Shown here piece by piece: positions 32,716 to 41,267 of a stretch of 64,000 nucleotides of DNA. This stretch comes from DASUPK01 sp963804595. Its GTDB lineage: Bacteria; Actinomycetota; Thermoleophilia; Solirubrobacterales; 70-9. Made by a program: the position numbers and the translations under genes. The notes below the pieces were generated by a model that saw only the letters and a list, made by a program, of their open reading frames with translations, did not search any database and was not told where the DNA came from. Numbering within the stretch: the first letter of the stretch is position 1; each line of letters begins with the position of its first letter. The stretch is taken from contig CAWDQZ010000019.1 in the NCBI GenBank assembly GCA_963804595.1, positions 186,001-250,000 of the forward strand. The letters are read 5' to 3'.

Positions 32716-33284
32716 GCCAACCCGCCGAACACGAGCCGCGGATGCCCGACGTCGCCGAGCTCACCGAGCCCGAGCTCCCGGACATGGAGAAGCAGATCCT
32801 CGTCGCCGGCGTCGGCAATGCCTGGCTCGGCGACGACGGCTTCGGGGGCCACGTGGTCAGCCGGCTGCTCGAACTTGGTGTGCCCCCCGGGGTCCAGGTC
32901 CAGGACTTCGGCTCCGGCGGCCTCGACCTCGCCTACGAGGTGATGCGCGGCTACCACGCCATGGTCCTGGTCGATGTCAGTCGGCAGGGGGGCGAGGCGG
33001 GGGACATCTACGTGATCGAGCCGGACCCGGCGGACTTCAAGCCGATCCAGGACGGCGAGGCGATCAGCCCGCACGGCATGGACCCGGGGACGGTCCTGCG
33101 ATTCGTGAAGACGGTGCACGGCTGGCCCGGCAAGGTCGTGGTGGTCGGCTGCGAGCCCGCCGATGTCGAGAGCGTCGCGATGGAGCTGTCCGAGCCGGTG
33201 AAGGCCGCGGTCGACCGGGCCGCGGCGGTGGTGCTCGAGGAGCTCAATAAGCTGCAATCCGACGCCGCCTACGAGCCCGGCTGA
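32712..33284 (+). CDS. Hydrogenase maturation endopeptidase (HyaD/HupD type)
   Basis: 190 residues with a ~25-residue N-terminal extension. The family motif VAGVGNAWLGDDGFGGHVV holds the first Ni-binding acidic residue (usually Glu or Asp), VLVDVSRQGGEAG the second, and ISPHGMDPGTVL the His. It clips the C-terminal tail of the large subunit after H574 once nickel is inserted. ATGA overlap with the preceding gene. Confidence 0.92.
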   Translation: MSQPAEHEPRMPDVAELTEPELPDMEKQILVAGVGNAWLGDDGFGGHVVSRLLELGVPPGVQVQDFGSGGLDLAYEVMRGYHAMVLVDVSRQGGEAGDIYVIEPDPADFKPIQDGEAISPHGMDPGTVLRFVKTVHGWPGKVVVVGCEPADVESVAMELSEPVKAAVDRAAAVVLEELNKLQSDAAYEPG

Positions 33285-33286
33285 CC

Positions 33287-33667
33287 GTGCACGAGCTCTC
33301 GCTTGCGACAGGCATCGTCGAGACGGTCATCAAGCACGCGGACGGCCGACCGGTCACCTCGGTCGAGATGCGGATCGGCGCGCTTCGCCAGGTCGTACCC
33401 GAGTCGCTGGACTTCTACTTCGGGATCTGCTCGCGGGACACCCTCTGCGAGGGCGCCACGCTGGAGCACGAGATCATCCCGGCGCGAATTCGTTGTCGCG
33501 CCTGCGGCGAGGAGCGGGAGCTGTCGGAGCCCGACTTCCGCTGCCGGTCCTGCTCCGGCACTGACGTGGAGGTGGTCGCCGGCACCGAGTTCGAGGTCGA
33601 CTCGATCGAGGTGACCGAGGAGACTGCAAACGACCAGAAGGAGGCGGGATGCATCGCACCAAGGTGA
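33287..33667 (+). CDS. hypA: Hydrogenase nickel insertion protein HypA
   Basis: 126 residues from GTG two bases after the protease stop. The mature start MHELSLATGIVETVI includes His2, the nickel ligand. The zinc site is RCRACGEERELSEPDFRCRSCSG (CxxC...CxxC). Delivers Ni to the large subunit with HypB. The C-terminal 19 bases overlap hypB. Confidence 0.95.
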   Translation: MHELSLATGIVETVIKHADGRPVTSVEMRIGALRQVVPESLDFYFGICSRDTLCEGATLEHEIIPARIRCRACGEERELSEPDFRCRSCSGTDVEVVAGTEFEVDSIEVTEETANDQKEAGCIAPR

Positions 33668-34326
33668 AGGTCGCCGAGGACGCTCTCGACGCGAACACGA
33701 CGATCGCCGAGGCGAACCGGCACGACTTCGATCACGCCGGCGTGCGTGTGGTCAACCTGATGTCGGCTCCCGGGGCGGGAAAGACGACGCTGCTGGAGGT
33801 CGCGATTCCCCAGGTGGAAGCGCGGGTGGGAGTGCTGGAGGGCGACGTCCAGGGCTCGATGGACGCGGACCGGATCGCACACCTGCATGTCCCGGTGGTT
33901 CAGCTCAACACCGACGCGGGATTCGGCGGGGAGTGCCACCTCGACGCGAACATGGTCCGCTCGGCACTGGCGGGATTCGAGCTCCACGACATCGATCTGC
34001 TGGTGATCGAGAACGTCGGCAATCTCGTCTGTCCTGCGGAGTTCCGGGTGGGGGAGGACGCCAGGGCGATGGTCTGCTCGGTAGCCGAGGGCGAGGACAA
34101 GCCGCTCAAGTACCCGCTGATGTTCCGTGCCTGCGAGCTGGTGGTGATCAACAAGATCGACCTCATCCCTCACCTCGACTACGACCTCGACAAGCTGCGG
34201 CACAACCTCGAGTCGGTCAATCCGGACGCCGAGGTGATCGAATGCAGCGCCCGGACTGGAGAGGGAACCGAGGCGTTCGAGCGGTGGATGTCGGCGGTGG
34301 CGGCGAGGGAGGCCGCCGCGGTTTGA
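33649..34326 (+). CDS. hypB: Hydrogenase nickel incorporation GTPase HypB
   Basis: 225 residues. The P-loop is NLMSAPGAGKTTLLE. Metal and switch residues are in EGDVQGSMDADRIAHLHVPVVQLNT, GGECHLDANMV and IENVGNLVCPAEF, and the guanine motif is INKIDLI. The N-terminus lacks the CxxCGC high-affinity site and the long His-rich stretch of some HypBs; the His-rich protein downstream of the NiCoT gene may take that storage role. Ribosome-binding site GGAGGCGGG. Confidence 0.95.
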   Translation: MHRTKVKVAEDALDANTTIAEANRHDFDHAGVRVVNLMSAPGAGKTTLLEVAIPQVEARVGVLEGDVQGSMDADRIAHLHVPVVQLNTDAGFGGECHLDANMVRSALAGFELHDIDLLVIENVGNLVCPAEFRVGEDARAMVCSVAEGEDKPLKYPLMFRACELVVINKIDLIPHLDYDLDKLRHNLESVNPDAEVIECSARTGEGTEAFERWMSAVAAREAAAV

Positions 34327-35525
34327 CCGTCGCGGCGGCAGGGCGGCTGGATTCCCTGCTCGCGGAGAGAACCGAGGCCAACCGCGCCTTCTTCGAGGAG
34401 CGCGCAGAGGATGTGGCGCGCTGCTGCCACCGCATGGCAGAACGTTTCGCGAGGGGCGGCCGGCTGGTCGCCTTCGGATCCTCTCCGGCCGCCCGCTCCG
34501 ACGTCCGCCACGTGGCCGTCGAGTTCGTGCACCCGGTGATCGTCGGCAAGCGGGCACTGCCCGCGATCGGCCTCTCACGCGAGGGCGGCCCGCTGACGAC
34601 TCAGGCCGACCTGATCGCCGAGCCGGACGACATCGCGATCGGATTCGGTACGGATGAGCCGGACGCGGAGGAGACGGTCGAGGCGCTGGCCCTGGCGAGG
34701 CGGCGCGGCTGCCAGACGATCTCCTTCTCTCCCGCCGGAGCGGAGTGGGAGTTCGAGCCGCCGTCCGACGACCCGTTCGTGCGGCAGGAGCTCGCCGAGA
34801 CGCTCTACCACGTGCTCTGGGAGCTCGTCCATGTGTTCTTCGATCACCGCGGCCTGCTCGAGGGACGGGAGACGGGACCGGTTCACGACACCGGCGCCTC
34901 CAGCTTTCTCTACCCCTTCCTCTCCGAGGGCGAGACGGGCCTGGAGGAGGTGATCGAGGACGTCCGCTCGAACGTCGTGATGAAGGCGGAGGAGGTCGGC
35001 GATCTCAGGGAGCGCACAATCGCGGGATCCCGGGAGGTGCTGGTGCAGACCGCGGAGGCGCTGCGCTCGACCTTCGACCATGGCGGCAAGGCGCTGGTCT
35101 TCGGCAACGGCGGATCGGCGACCGACTCCATGGATCTCGTCGCGGACCTGCGCTCCGCCCCCCAGGGCTGGCCGGCTCGCCCCGCCCTCGATCTGACCGA
35201 GGACCCGTCGATTCTCACGGCGATCGCCAACGACATCGGCGTGGACGCGATCTTCCTCCGGCAGGTGATCGCGTACGGGCGCGAGGGAGACGCCGCGATC
35301 GCGATCTCCACCAGCGGCAACTCGCTCAATCTGATCGAGGCCCTTGGCGAGGCCAGGAAGCGGAAGCTCGTGACCATCGCCCTGGTCGGATACGACGGAG
35401 GGCGGATCGGGGACGAGGGTCTCGCCGATCACGTCATCGTCTCGCCCTCCCAGCACATCCCGCGGATCCAGGAGGCCCAGGCGAGCGCGTACCACGCGCT
35501 GCGTGAGCTGATCGAGCTGGGATGA
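34323..35525 (+). CDS. Double SIS-domain protein (GmhA-like) in the hydrogenase operon
   Basis: About 400 residues from TTG 34323, overlapping the hypB stop as TTGA. Two phosphosugar-isomerase-like halves are present. The first (~1-200) has LVAFGSSPAARSDVRHVAVEFVHPVIVGKRALPAIGLS, the second (~200-398) ALVFGNGGSATDSMDLVADL and AIAISTSGNSLNLIEAL. Only the second keeps the canonical SIS phosphate loops, so the first may be a degenerate binding domain. Similar phosphoheptose isomerase-like genes sit in other group 1h loci as I recall, with no established function. Confidence 0.8.
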   Translation: MTVAAAGRLDSLLAERTEANRAFFEERAEDVARCCHRMAERFARGGRLVAFGSSPAARSDVRHVAVEFVHPVIVGKRALPAIGLSREGGPLTTQADLIAEPDDIAIGFGTDEPDAEETVEALALARRRGCQTISFSPAGAEWEFEPPSDDPFVRQELAETLYHVLWELVHVFFDHRGLLEGRETGPVHDTGASSFLYPFLSEGETGLEEVIEDVRSNVVMKAEEVGDLRERTIAGSREVLVQTAEALRSTFDHGGKALVFGNGGSATDSMDLVADLRSAPQGWPARPALDLTEDPSILTAIANDIGVDAIFLRQVIAYGREGDAAIAISTSGNSLNLIEALGEARKRKLVTIALVGYDGGRIGDEGLADHVIVSPSQHIPRIQEAQASAYHALRELIELG

Positions 35526-37786
35526 GCGTCGGCGCCCGGCAGCGGCTGCGCGTGCGGGTGGAGGGGACCGTGCAGGGTGTGGGCTTCCGTCCTTTCGTCT
35601 ACAGGGTCGCCACCGAGCTCGGACTGGCGGGCTGGGTGCTGAACGATTCGCGCGGCGTGCTGATCGAGGCCGAGGGCGAGAGGAATGCCCTGGACGCCCT
35701 GCTCGATCGGATGCGCACGGACGCTCCTCCGCTCGCGATCGTCGAGCGGATCGCCGACGAGTCCGTGGCGGCGACCGGCGAGACGGACTTCTGCATCACC
35801 GAGAGCGCGGATGGCGGCGATGCCGACGCGGCCGTCTCCCCCGACGTGGCGACCTGCGACGACTGCCTCGCCGAGCTCTTCGACCCCGCCGACCGTCGCC
35901 ACCGCTACCCGTTCACGAACTGCACCAATTGCGGTCCGCGGTTCACCATCGTCCGCGGGGTGCCCTACGACCGCCCCCTGACGACGATGGCCTCGTTCGT
36001 GATGTGCGCGCGCTGCAGGGCGGAGTACGAGGACCCGCTCGACCGGCGCTTTCATGCCCAGCCCAACGCGTGCCCCGATTGCGGCCCGTCCCTTCGCCTC
36101 GTCGACCGTGCCGGCCGGCTGCTCGCCGACGGCAATGAGGGCACGCTCGAGGCGGCGGTCCTGGCGCTGGCGGAGGGGAGCATCGTCGCGGTCAAGGGGC
36201 TCGGCGGATATCACCTCGCCTGTCGCGCCGACGACGAGTCCGTGGTGGCCGAGCTGCGCGCCCGCAAGCACCGCGAGGACAAGCCCTTCGCCCTGATGGC
36301 GCCGTCCGCCGAGTCCGCTCTGGAGCTGGTCGAGCTCGACGACGCCGCTGGCGCGCTGCTCACGTCGCGGGAACGCCCCATCGTCCTCGCGCCGCGCCGG
36401 CGGGAGGCCCAGGTCGCCCGCTCGGTCGCCCCGGCCTCTCGCGAGCTGGGGGTGATGCTGCCCTACTCGCCGCTCCATCACCTGCTGCTCGCGGATTCCG
36501 GCGCGGCTCTGGTGATGACCAGCGCCAATGTCTCCGACGAGCCGATCGCCTTCCGCGACGACGACGCCCTGGGACGGCTCGGGGCAATCGCGGACGTCTT
36601 CTTGGTCCACGACCGCCCGATCGAGACCCGCACGGACGACTCGGTCGTCCGCGTGGTGTCGAGCCGGCCCCTCTTTCTGCGGCGCTCGCGGGGATATGTC
36701 CCGAGGGACCTGCCGCTGAGGACGCGGCGATCGGTGCTCGCCTGTGGCGCCGAGCTCAAGAGCACCTTCTGCCTCGCGAAGGGCGAGCGGGCCTGGGTCG
36801 GCCACCACATCGGCGACCTGAAGAACTACGAGACGCTCCGCTCCTACACGGAGGGAATCGACCACTTCGAGTCGCTCTTCGCCGTCGAGCCGGAGCTGGT
36901 CGCGCACGATCTGCACCCCGAGTACCTCTCGACCAAGTACGCGCTGGAGCGGGAGGGCGTCGAGACGCTTGGCGTCCAGCATCACCACGCTCACCTCGCG
37001 GCCTGCCTGGCCGAGCACCGGGAACTGTGTCCAGCGGTCGGGGCGATCTTCGACGGGACCGGCTACGGCATCGATGGGACCGTGTGGGGAGGGGAGCTCC
37101 TGATGGGCGACGCTCGCGACGCCGAGCGCGCCGGGCACCTGTACCCGGTGCGGATGCCGGGTGGGGAGAGGGCGATCAGGCAGCCCTGGCGGATGGCCTG
37201 CTCATGGCTGCTCGAGACACTCGGAGGTCAGCCACCACTCCCTCCGCTGCTCGCTGAGCGGGTCGGCGAGGAGGAGTGGTCCAAGGTGGCCGAGCTGGCG
37301 GGAAGTGGGCTCGCGTCGCCGGTGACCACCAGTGCCGGGCGGCTCTTCGACGCTGTGGCTGCCCTCTGCGGGATCCGACCAGAGGTGAACTATGAGGGGC
37401 AGGCCGCGGTGGAGCTCGAGGCCGCCGCTGAACCGGCGGTCCGTGCTGCCTACCCGCTGCCTGGAACGGAGGTGCTCGACGCCAGGGAGACGCTCATGGC
37501 GATCCTGGCCGATCTCGGGGCGGGCGTGCCTGTGGCGGAGGTGGCCTCGAAGTTCCACAACGCGATGGCCGAGGGCGCCGCTCGGGCGTGCGTCGATCTC
37601 GCCCGGGCCGAGGGGATCGAGCTGGCGGTGCTCTCGGGGGGCGTCTTCCAGAACCGCCTGCTGCTCGAGCGGACCGCCGAAGCGCTGGAGCGGGCGGGCC
37701 TGCGCGTCCTGGTGCCGCGGCTGTTGCCGCCGAACGACGGCGGGGTGGCCTTCGGCCAGGCCGCCGTTGCGGCGGCACGCGGCTAG
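35522..37786 (+). CDS. hypF: Carbamoyltransferase HypF
   Basis: 754 residues, full length. An acylphosphatase domain (RLRVRVEGTVQGVGFRPFVYRVA) leads, then two zinc fingers (CDDCLAELFD...CTNCGPRF; CARCRAEY...CPDCGPS) and a YrdC-like domain (VAVKGLGGYHLACRADD, LMTSANVSDEPIA in variant form). The Kae1-like C-terminal domain has HHHAHLAACLAEH and VLSGGVFQNRLLLERT. It makes carbamoyl-adenylate from carbamoyl phosphate and transfers it to the HypE C-terminal Cys. ATGA overlap; last gene of the operon. Confidence 0.96.
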   Translation: MSVGARQRLRVRVEGTVQGVGFRPFVYRVATELGLAGWVLNDSRGVLIEAEGERNALDALLDRMRTDAPPLAIVERIADESVAATGETDFCITESADGGDADAAVSPDVATCDDCLAELFDPADRRHRYPFTNCTNCGPRFTIVRGVPYDRPLTTMASFVMCARCRAEYEDPLDRRFHAQPNACPDCGPSLRLVDRAGRLLADGNEGTLEAAVLALAEGSIVAVKGLGGYHLACRADDESVVAELRARKHREDKPFALMAPSAESALELVELDDAAGALLTSRERPIVLAPRRREAQVARSVAPASRELGVMLPYSPLHHLLLADSGAALVMTSANVSDEPIAFRDDDALGRLGAIADVFLVHDRPIETRTDDSVVRVVSSRPLFLRRSRGYVPRDLPLRTRRSVLACGAELKSTFCLAKGERAWVGHHIGDLKNYETLRSYTEGIDHFESLFAVEPELVAHDLHPEYLSTKYALEREGVETLGVQHHHAHLAACLAEHRELCPAVGAIFDGTGYGIDGTVWGGELLMGDARDAERAGHLYPVRMPGGERAIRQPWRMACSWLLETLGGQPPLPPLLAERVGEEEWSKVAELAGSGLASPVTTSAGRLFDAVAALCGIRPEVNYEGQAAVELEAAAEPAVRAAYPLPGTEVLDARETLMAILADLGAGVPVAEVASKFHNAMAEGAARACVDLARAEGIELAVLSGGVFQNRLLLERTAEALERAGLRVLVPRLLPPNDGGVAFGQAAVAAARG

Positions 37787-37793
37787 CGACGCC

Positions 37794-38141
37794 TCAGGCC
37801 AGCGGGCTCCAACGCGAAGGCCGGCCGGGGCCCAGGGCGCGGCGTGCCGACACCCTGCCGCGCCGGTAGGAGACGGGGTGCGGGCCCATGGCCCACGGGT
37901 GCCAGCCGAGGGTCCCATAGCTTTCCCTCAGGGACGCCTTCAGCTCGCCCCGGTGCTCTCCGCATGCATACCGGGCGCGCCCGTAGATCCCGTTGCCGGT
38001 CCACTGAAGCCAGTGCCCCGGCTCGACGTCGAGGTACTCGCCGAAGAGAAACTCCTGGAGCTGGGCCTCGAGCGCCTTCTCGGTCTCGCCCTCGGCTCGC
38101 ACGCCGCAGTGGTCACACCGAAAGATCAGCCGAGTGGGCAC
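37794..38141 (-). CDS. Hypothetical zinc-ribbon-like protein
   Basis: 115 residues from GTG 38141. It begins VPTRLIFRCDHCGVRAEGETEKALEAQLQEFLFGEYLDVEPGHWLQWTGNGIYGRARYACGEHRGELKASLRESYG, with CxxC and a later C-x2-H that could bind zinc, and a basic C-terminal tail. Convergent with hypF, seven bases from its stop, and divergent from the nickel permease. Function not recognised; position suggests but does not prove a metal-related role. Confidence 0.68.
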   Translation of the reverse strand: MPTRLIFRCDHCGVRAEGETEKALEAQLQEFLFGEYLDVEPGHWLQWTGNGIYGRARYACGEHRGELKASLRESYGTLGWHPWAMGPHPVSYRRGRVSARRALGPGRPSRWSPLA

Positions 38142-38199
38142 CCGACCCAAGTTACTCCCGCTGTCAACGGCCCAAGCCTTCTCTCTTAATGCCATGAGG

Positions 38200-38228
38200 T
38201 TGCAATTGCAGCCTGACGGCAATAGGGT
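38200..38228 (+). promoter_or_regulatory. Nickel-permease promoter overlapped by a Fur/Nur-like palindrome
   Basis: TTGCAA (38200-38205) and TAGGGT (38223-38228) are 17 bases apart and seven bases before the GTG at 38236. GGTTGCAATTGCAGCC (38199-38214), an almost perfect palindrome, covers the -35 box. Its tGCAA/TTGCA half-sites recall the reported Streptomyces Nur box, though without the five-base spacer of that consensus. Confidence 0.5.
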
Positions 38229-38235
38229 CCCGGGC

Positions 38236-39330
38236 GTGCGGTGGGCTCGCATCAAGGAAGCGCTGAGTCCCAGCGAATGGCGCACCGTGGCCGTGATGGC
38301 CGCGGTGATCGTGGGGCTCACCGTCGGCGGCTTCTTCATCCTGCTCGTGCTCGTCGTGCCTCACGGGTACAGCCTCGGCTCGAGCGGCGTCTTCGGCCTC
38401 GGGGTGGGGGTGACGGCCTACACGCTGGGCCTGCGGCACGCCTTCGACGTCGATCACATCGGCGCGATCGACAACACCACCAGGAAGCTGATGAATGAGG
38501 GGCAGCGGCCGCTCAGCGTTGGCTTCTTCTTCTCGCTGGGGCATTCCACCATCGTCTTCGCACTCGGCGCGCTGGTCGTGGTCGGGGTGCGCGGCCTCAG
38601 CGGCGCGGTGGAGGACGACTCGTCATTCCTGCACCAGGCGACCAGCGTGGTCGGCCCGGTGATCTCCGGCTCGTTCCTGTTCATCATCGGGATCCTCAAC
38701 CTGATCATCCTGGTCAGCATCTTCCGGATCTTCAGGGGGATGCGAGAGGGCGACTTCGACGAGGCGGAGCTCGAGGAGCAGCTCGACTCGCGAGGCTTCA
38801 TGAACCGCTTCTACGGCCGCGCGACCAGGGCGATCACGAAGCCGTGGCAGATGTATCCGCTCGGCTGCCTCTTCGGACTCGGCTTCGACACGGCGACCGA
38901 GGTCGCCCTGCTGTTGATCGCCGGAGGTGCCGCGGCCGGCGGCCTTCCCTTCTACGCGATCCTCTGCCTGCCGATCCTGTTCGCCGCCGGCATGTCGCTG
39001 TTCGACACGATCGACGGTGCCTTCATGAACTTCGCCTACGACTGGGCCTTCTCCCAGCCGATTCGCAAGATCTACTACAACATGACCGTCACCGGCCTCT
39101 CGGTGGCAGTGGCCCTATTGATCGGGACGATCGAGTTGATGTCCGTGCTGGCGGAGAAGCTGAGCCTGACCGGGGAACCCTGGGATTTCGTTTCTCGCCT
39201 GGATCTGAACCTCGTCGGCTACGCGATCGTGGCCCTCTTCATCCTCACGTGGGCGGTTGCGCTCGCCGTCTGGCACCTCGGCGACATCGAGCGGAAGTGG
39301 TCGGCCAATCTACGCTCCACCGCCGGGTAG
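38236..39330 (+). CDS. NiCoT-family nickel/cobalt permease (HoxN/NixA type)
   Basis: About 364 residues from GTG 38236; ATG 38194 would add 14 residues but lies before the putative promoter elements. Eight-helix membrane protein. The signature RHAFDVDHIGAIDNTTRKLM in helix 2 is followed by FFSLGHSTIVFALG and LGFDTATEVALL, all conserved in NiCoT transporters. It supplies nickel for the adjacent hydrogenase. The Fur-family regulator starts seven bases after its stop, so the pair is likely one transcript. Confidence 0.92.
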   Translation: MRWARIKEALSPSEWRTVAVMAAVIVGLTVGGFFILLVLVVPHGYSLGSSGVFGLGVGVTAYTLGLRHAFDVDHIGAIDNTTRKLMNEGQRPLSVGFFFSLGHSTIVFALGALVVVGVRGLSGAVEDDSSFLHQATSVVGPVISGSFLFIIGILNLIILVSIFRIFRGMREGDFDEAELEEQLDSRGFMNRFYGRATRAITKPWQMYPLGCLFGLGFDTATEVALLLIAGGAAAGGLPFYAILCLPILFAAGMSLFDTIDGAFMNFAYDWAFSQPIRKIYYNMTVTGLSVAVALLIGTIELMSVLAEKLSLTGEPWDFVSRLDLNLVGYAIVALFILTWAVALAVWHLGDIERKWSANLRSTAG

Positions 39331-39337
39331 GGCAGCC

Positions 39338-40048
39338 GTGGGTCGCTCTGCCGGCAATCAGCCGGTCAAGGTCGAGGATCTGGAGGGAGCCTTGGGCGCG
39401 CTGCGCGACAGCGGGCACCGGGTGACGGCCGCCCGTCGGCTGGTTCTCGAGGCTCTGTTCGAGGCGGAGGGCCCGGCGTCGGCGGACCACCTGGCCCGAA
39501 CGATCGGGGGCAGGAATACCCCGCTGGACTCCGCATCCGTCCACCGGAACCTCGCCCAGTTGGAGGAGCTGGGGCTGGTTCGCCACGTCCACATCGGGCA
39601 TGGTCCCGGCCTCTATGCCCTGATCGGAGAGGCCGAGCGCGAGTACATCGCCTGCGAGCGCTGTGGGCGAGTGACCTCGGTCGAGCCCGCGAAGCTCGAC
39701 TCGGTCAGGCGCACGATCCGCCGGAGGTTTGGCTACCAGGCGCGCTTCAGCCATTTTCCTATCCTGGGGTTGTGCCGCAACTGCGCCGATCAAGCGCGCA
39801 CCGGAACCCAGGCGAAAGGAGGTGACCGAATGGACGACCACGGACGCGATCACAGTCACGACGAGCCGCACACGCACACGCACAGCCACGGCGACGACGA
39901 GCACGAGCACGCTCATACCAAGCACGATCACGAGCACACCGAGCACGAGCACGAGCACAGCCACGGCGACTACGTGCACTCCCATCCCCACGTCCACGAG
40001 CAGGGCCTCGAGGGCGATCACGAGCACGGCCACGACGAGCAGGGCTGA
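39338..40048 (+). CDS. Fur-family regulator (Nur/Zur-like) fused in frame to a His-rich domain
   Basis: 236 residues from GTG 39338. Residues 1-160 are a Fur-type repressor: winged helix with LDSASVHRNLAQLEELGLVRHVHIGHGPGLY, including H83, H85 and H88 in the sensory-metal region, and structural zinc cysteines C106/C109 and C146/C149. No stop codon follows; translation continues into 72 residues with 24 histidines. An AAAGGAGGTGA ribosome-binding site and ATG at 39830 lie within the frame. Likely nickel- or zinc-responsive; linkage to NiCoT favours nickel. Confidence 0.85.
   Translation: MGRSAGNQPVKVEDLEGALGALRDSGHRVTAARRLVLEALFEAEGPASADHLARTIGGRNTPLDSASVHRNLAQLEELGLVRHVHIGHGPGLYALIGEAEREYIACERCGRVTSVEPAKLDSVRRTIRRRFGYQARFSHFPILGLCRNCADQARTGTQAKGGDRMDDHGRDHSHDEPHTHTHSHGDDEHEHAHTKHDHEHTEHEHEHSHGDYVHSHPHVHEQGLEGDHEHGHDEQG
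39815..39832 (+). promoter_or_regulatory. Internal ribosome-binding site and start for a His-rich protein
   Basis: AAAGGAGGTGA is fully complementary to the 16S rRNA 3' end, and ATG (39830) follows GGAGG by seven bases, in frame with the Fur gene. It would yield a separate 72-residue protein, 39830-40048, starting MDDHGRDHSHDEPHTHTHSHG, like nickel-storage or HypB-type His-rich domains. Confidence 0.65.
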
Positions 40049-40086
40049 GCTCGTTTGACGAGGCTCTGGCCGGGAAGCCTGGAAGG

Positions 40087-40575
40087 GTGAACCGGAAGCT
40101 GCTCAGCATCTACCTGAATGACCACCTGGCGGGCTCCGTGGTCGGCAGCCGGCTCGCGCAGCGGATCGTGCGGGAGAACAAGGGCAACGACTACGCGACC
40201 AGGATCGCCCGCATCTCGCGCGAGATCGAGGAGGACAGGGCAACCCTGCGCCAGCTGATGGACCGCCTTGGGATCGAGGAGCATCGAGCCCGGATGGCGA
40301 TGGCCTGGGTCACTGAGAAGGCGATGCGCCTGAAGCCCAACGGGAGCCTGTTCGGCTACTCCTCCCTGAGCCGGGTCCAGGAGCTGGAGACGCTGACGAT
40401 GGGGATCACCGGCAAGCTCGAGCTCTGGCGCTCACTGGAAGCCGTCGAGAACGGCAACAGGATCGCGGGCTTCGACTTCGGCCACCTCGTTCACCGCGCC
40501 GAGGCTCAGCGCGATGCCGTCGAGGACCTCAGGGTGAGGGCAGCGCGCGAGGCCCTCGGCGAGGGCAGTTCCTAG
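40087..40575 (+). CDS. Hypothetical helical protein (162 aa)
   Basis: Starts GTG, reading MNRKLLSIYLNDHLAGSVVGSRLAQRIVRENKGNDYATRIARISREIEEDRATLRQLMDRLGIEEHRARM; almost entirely amphipathic helices. The pattern of Glu/His along long helices is compatible with a ferritin-like four-helix bundle, but I cannot confirm metal ligands. To my knowledge similar hypotheticals occur in Actinobacteria. Lies 38 bases after the Fur-His gene. Confidence 0.72.
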   Translation: MNRKLLSIYLNDHLAGSVVGSRLAQRIVRENKGNDYATRIARISREIEEDRATLRQLMDRLGIEEHRARMAMAWVTEKAMRLKPNGSLFGYSSLSRVQELETLTMGITGKLELWRSLEAVENGNRIAGFDFGHLVHRAEAQRDAVEDLRVRAAREALGEGSS

Positions 40576-40599
40576 CGATCAGAGGTCGGGTTCACGGAC

Positions 40600-40782
40600 A
40601 TGTCGAGCACCACCAGGATCATGAGGAGGAGCTCGATCCTCGAGACGAGAAGACTTCTGGGCCGCCTGACAGATCGGCTCGACTTGCGGTACTACTCGCC
40701 CCGCGTGGATGCCGCCGCGGCGCTGGATGCCGTCAAGCCGGTGGCGAGGGGAGCAGACCGACTCTGGTCGTCGCGGGCGTGA
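40600..40782 (+). CDS. Hypothetical small basic protein (60 aa)
   Basis: Reads MSSTTRIMRRSSILETRRLLGRLTDRLDLRYYSPRVDAAAALDAVKPVARGADRLWSS. Strongly basic with a helical C-terminus, no known motif. It follows the previous gene by 24 bases in the same direction, with GAGGTCGGG upstream. Could be real but short. Confidence 0.45.
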   Translation: MSSTTRIMRRSSILETRRLLGRLTDRLDLRYYSPRVDAAAALDAVKPVARGADRLWSSRA

Positions 40783-40856
40783 GCCGCCCGCGCATATCCG
40801 CTTCAGCCTACGAGCCGTAGTGGGCCTATCGGATGCGGCTTGCCGCGGTCAGCGAC

Positions 40857-41057
40857 TCAGGAAAACTCGTCGAGCGAGCGTTCCTGGCAGCGCCGCTCGT
40901 GGTCCCGCTGCTTCCTGGGGACCCCGGACTCGCCGGTGACCGCCTCGTTGTGCCGAACGTCGACGACGGCGAGGAAGCGCTCCGTCTCGGAGCCTGGGAC
41001 GGGCGGCTCGGCGGTCGCCTCCCGCTTCCCCTGATCTGCCTTGGTTCGATCCATCAA
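40857..41057 (-). CDS. Possible small protein (66 aa)
   Basis: Reads MMDRTKADQGKREATAEPPVPGSETERFLAVVDVRHNEAVTGESGVPRKQRDHERRCQERSLDEFS; hydrophilic, no motif. It is the most coding-like frame in the 556-base stretch between 40782 and gltB, with GGAGAAGGG upstream of the start. The rest of that stretch shows only the palindromes noted separately. Confidence 0.3.
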   Translation of the reverse strand: MMDRTKADQGKREATAEPPVPGSETERFLAVVDVRHNEAVTGESGVPRKQRDHERRCQERSLDEFS

Positions 41058-41115
41058 CCCTTCTCCATCAATCCCCAGCTCGTGGCTCCCCTCGGTGAAC
41101 TTCTAGCACCTTTTT

Positions 41116-41129
41116 TTAGCGTTCGCTAA
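41116..41129. promoter_or_regulatory. TetR-like palindrome TTAGCG-TT-CGCTAA
   Basis: Six-base perfect arms around TT, directly after a run of seven T. Form and size match a TetR-family operator or, with the T run read on one strand, part of a promoter. It lies between the possible small gene and gltB; a second palindrome, CGCAA-A-TTGCG, is at 41202-41212. Confidence 0.4.
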
Positions 41130-41267
41130 GACAGTAGGTAGAACCGTTCAGCCGCCTGAAAGTAGCGCTGCGCCCCGGCGGATCGGGCGTCCGGCCGTTT
41201 CGCAAATTGCGCAGAAAGCGTTCTGGGCTCTCGTCGGGTGGTGGAAGGTCCCAACTGGGCCGCCACC

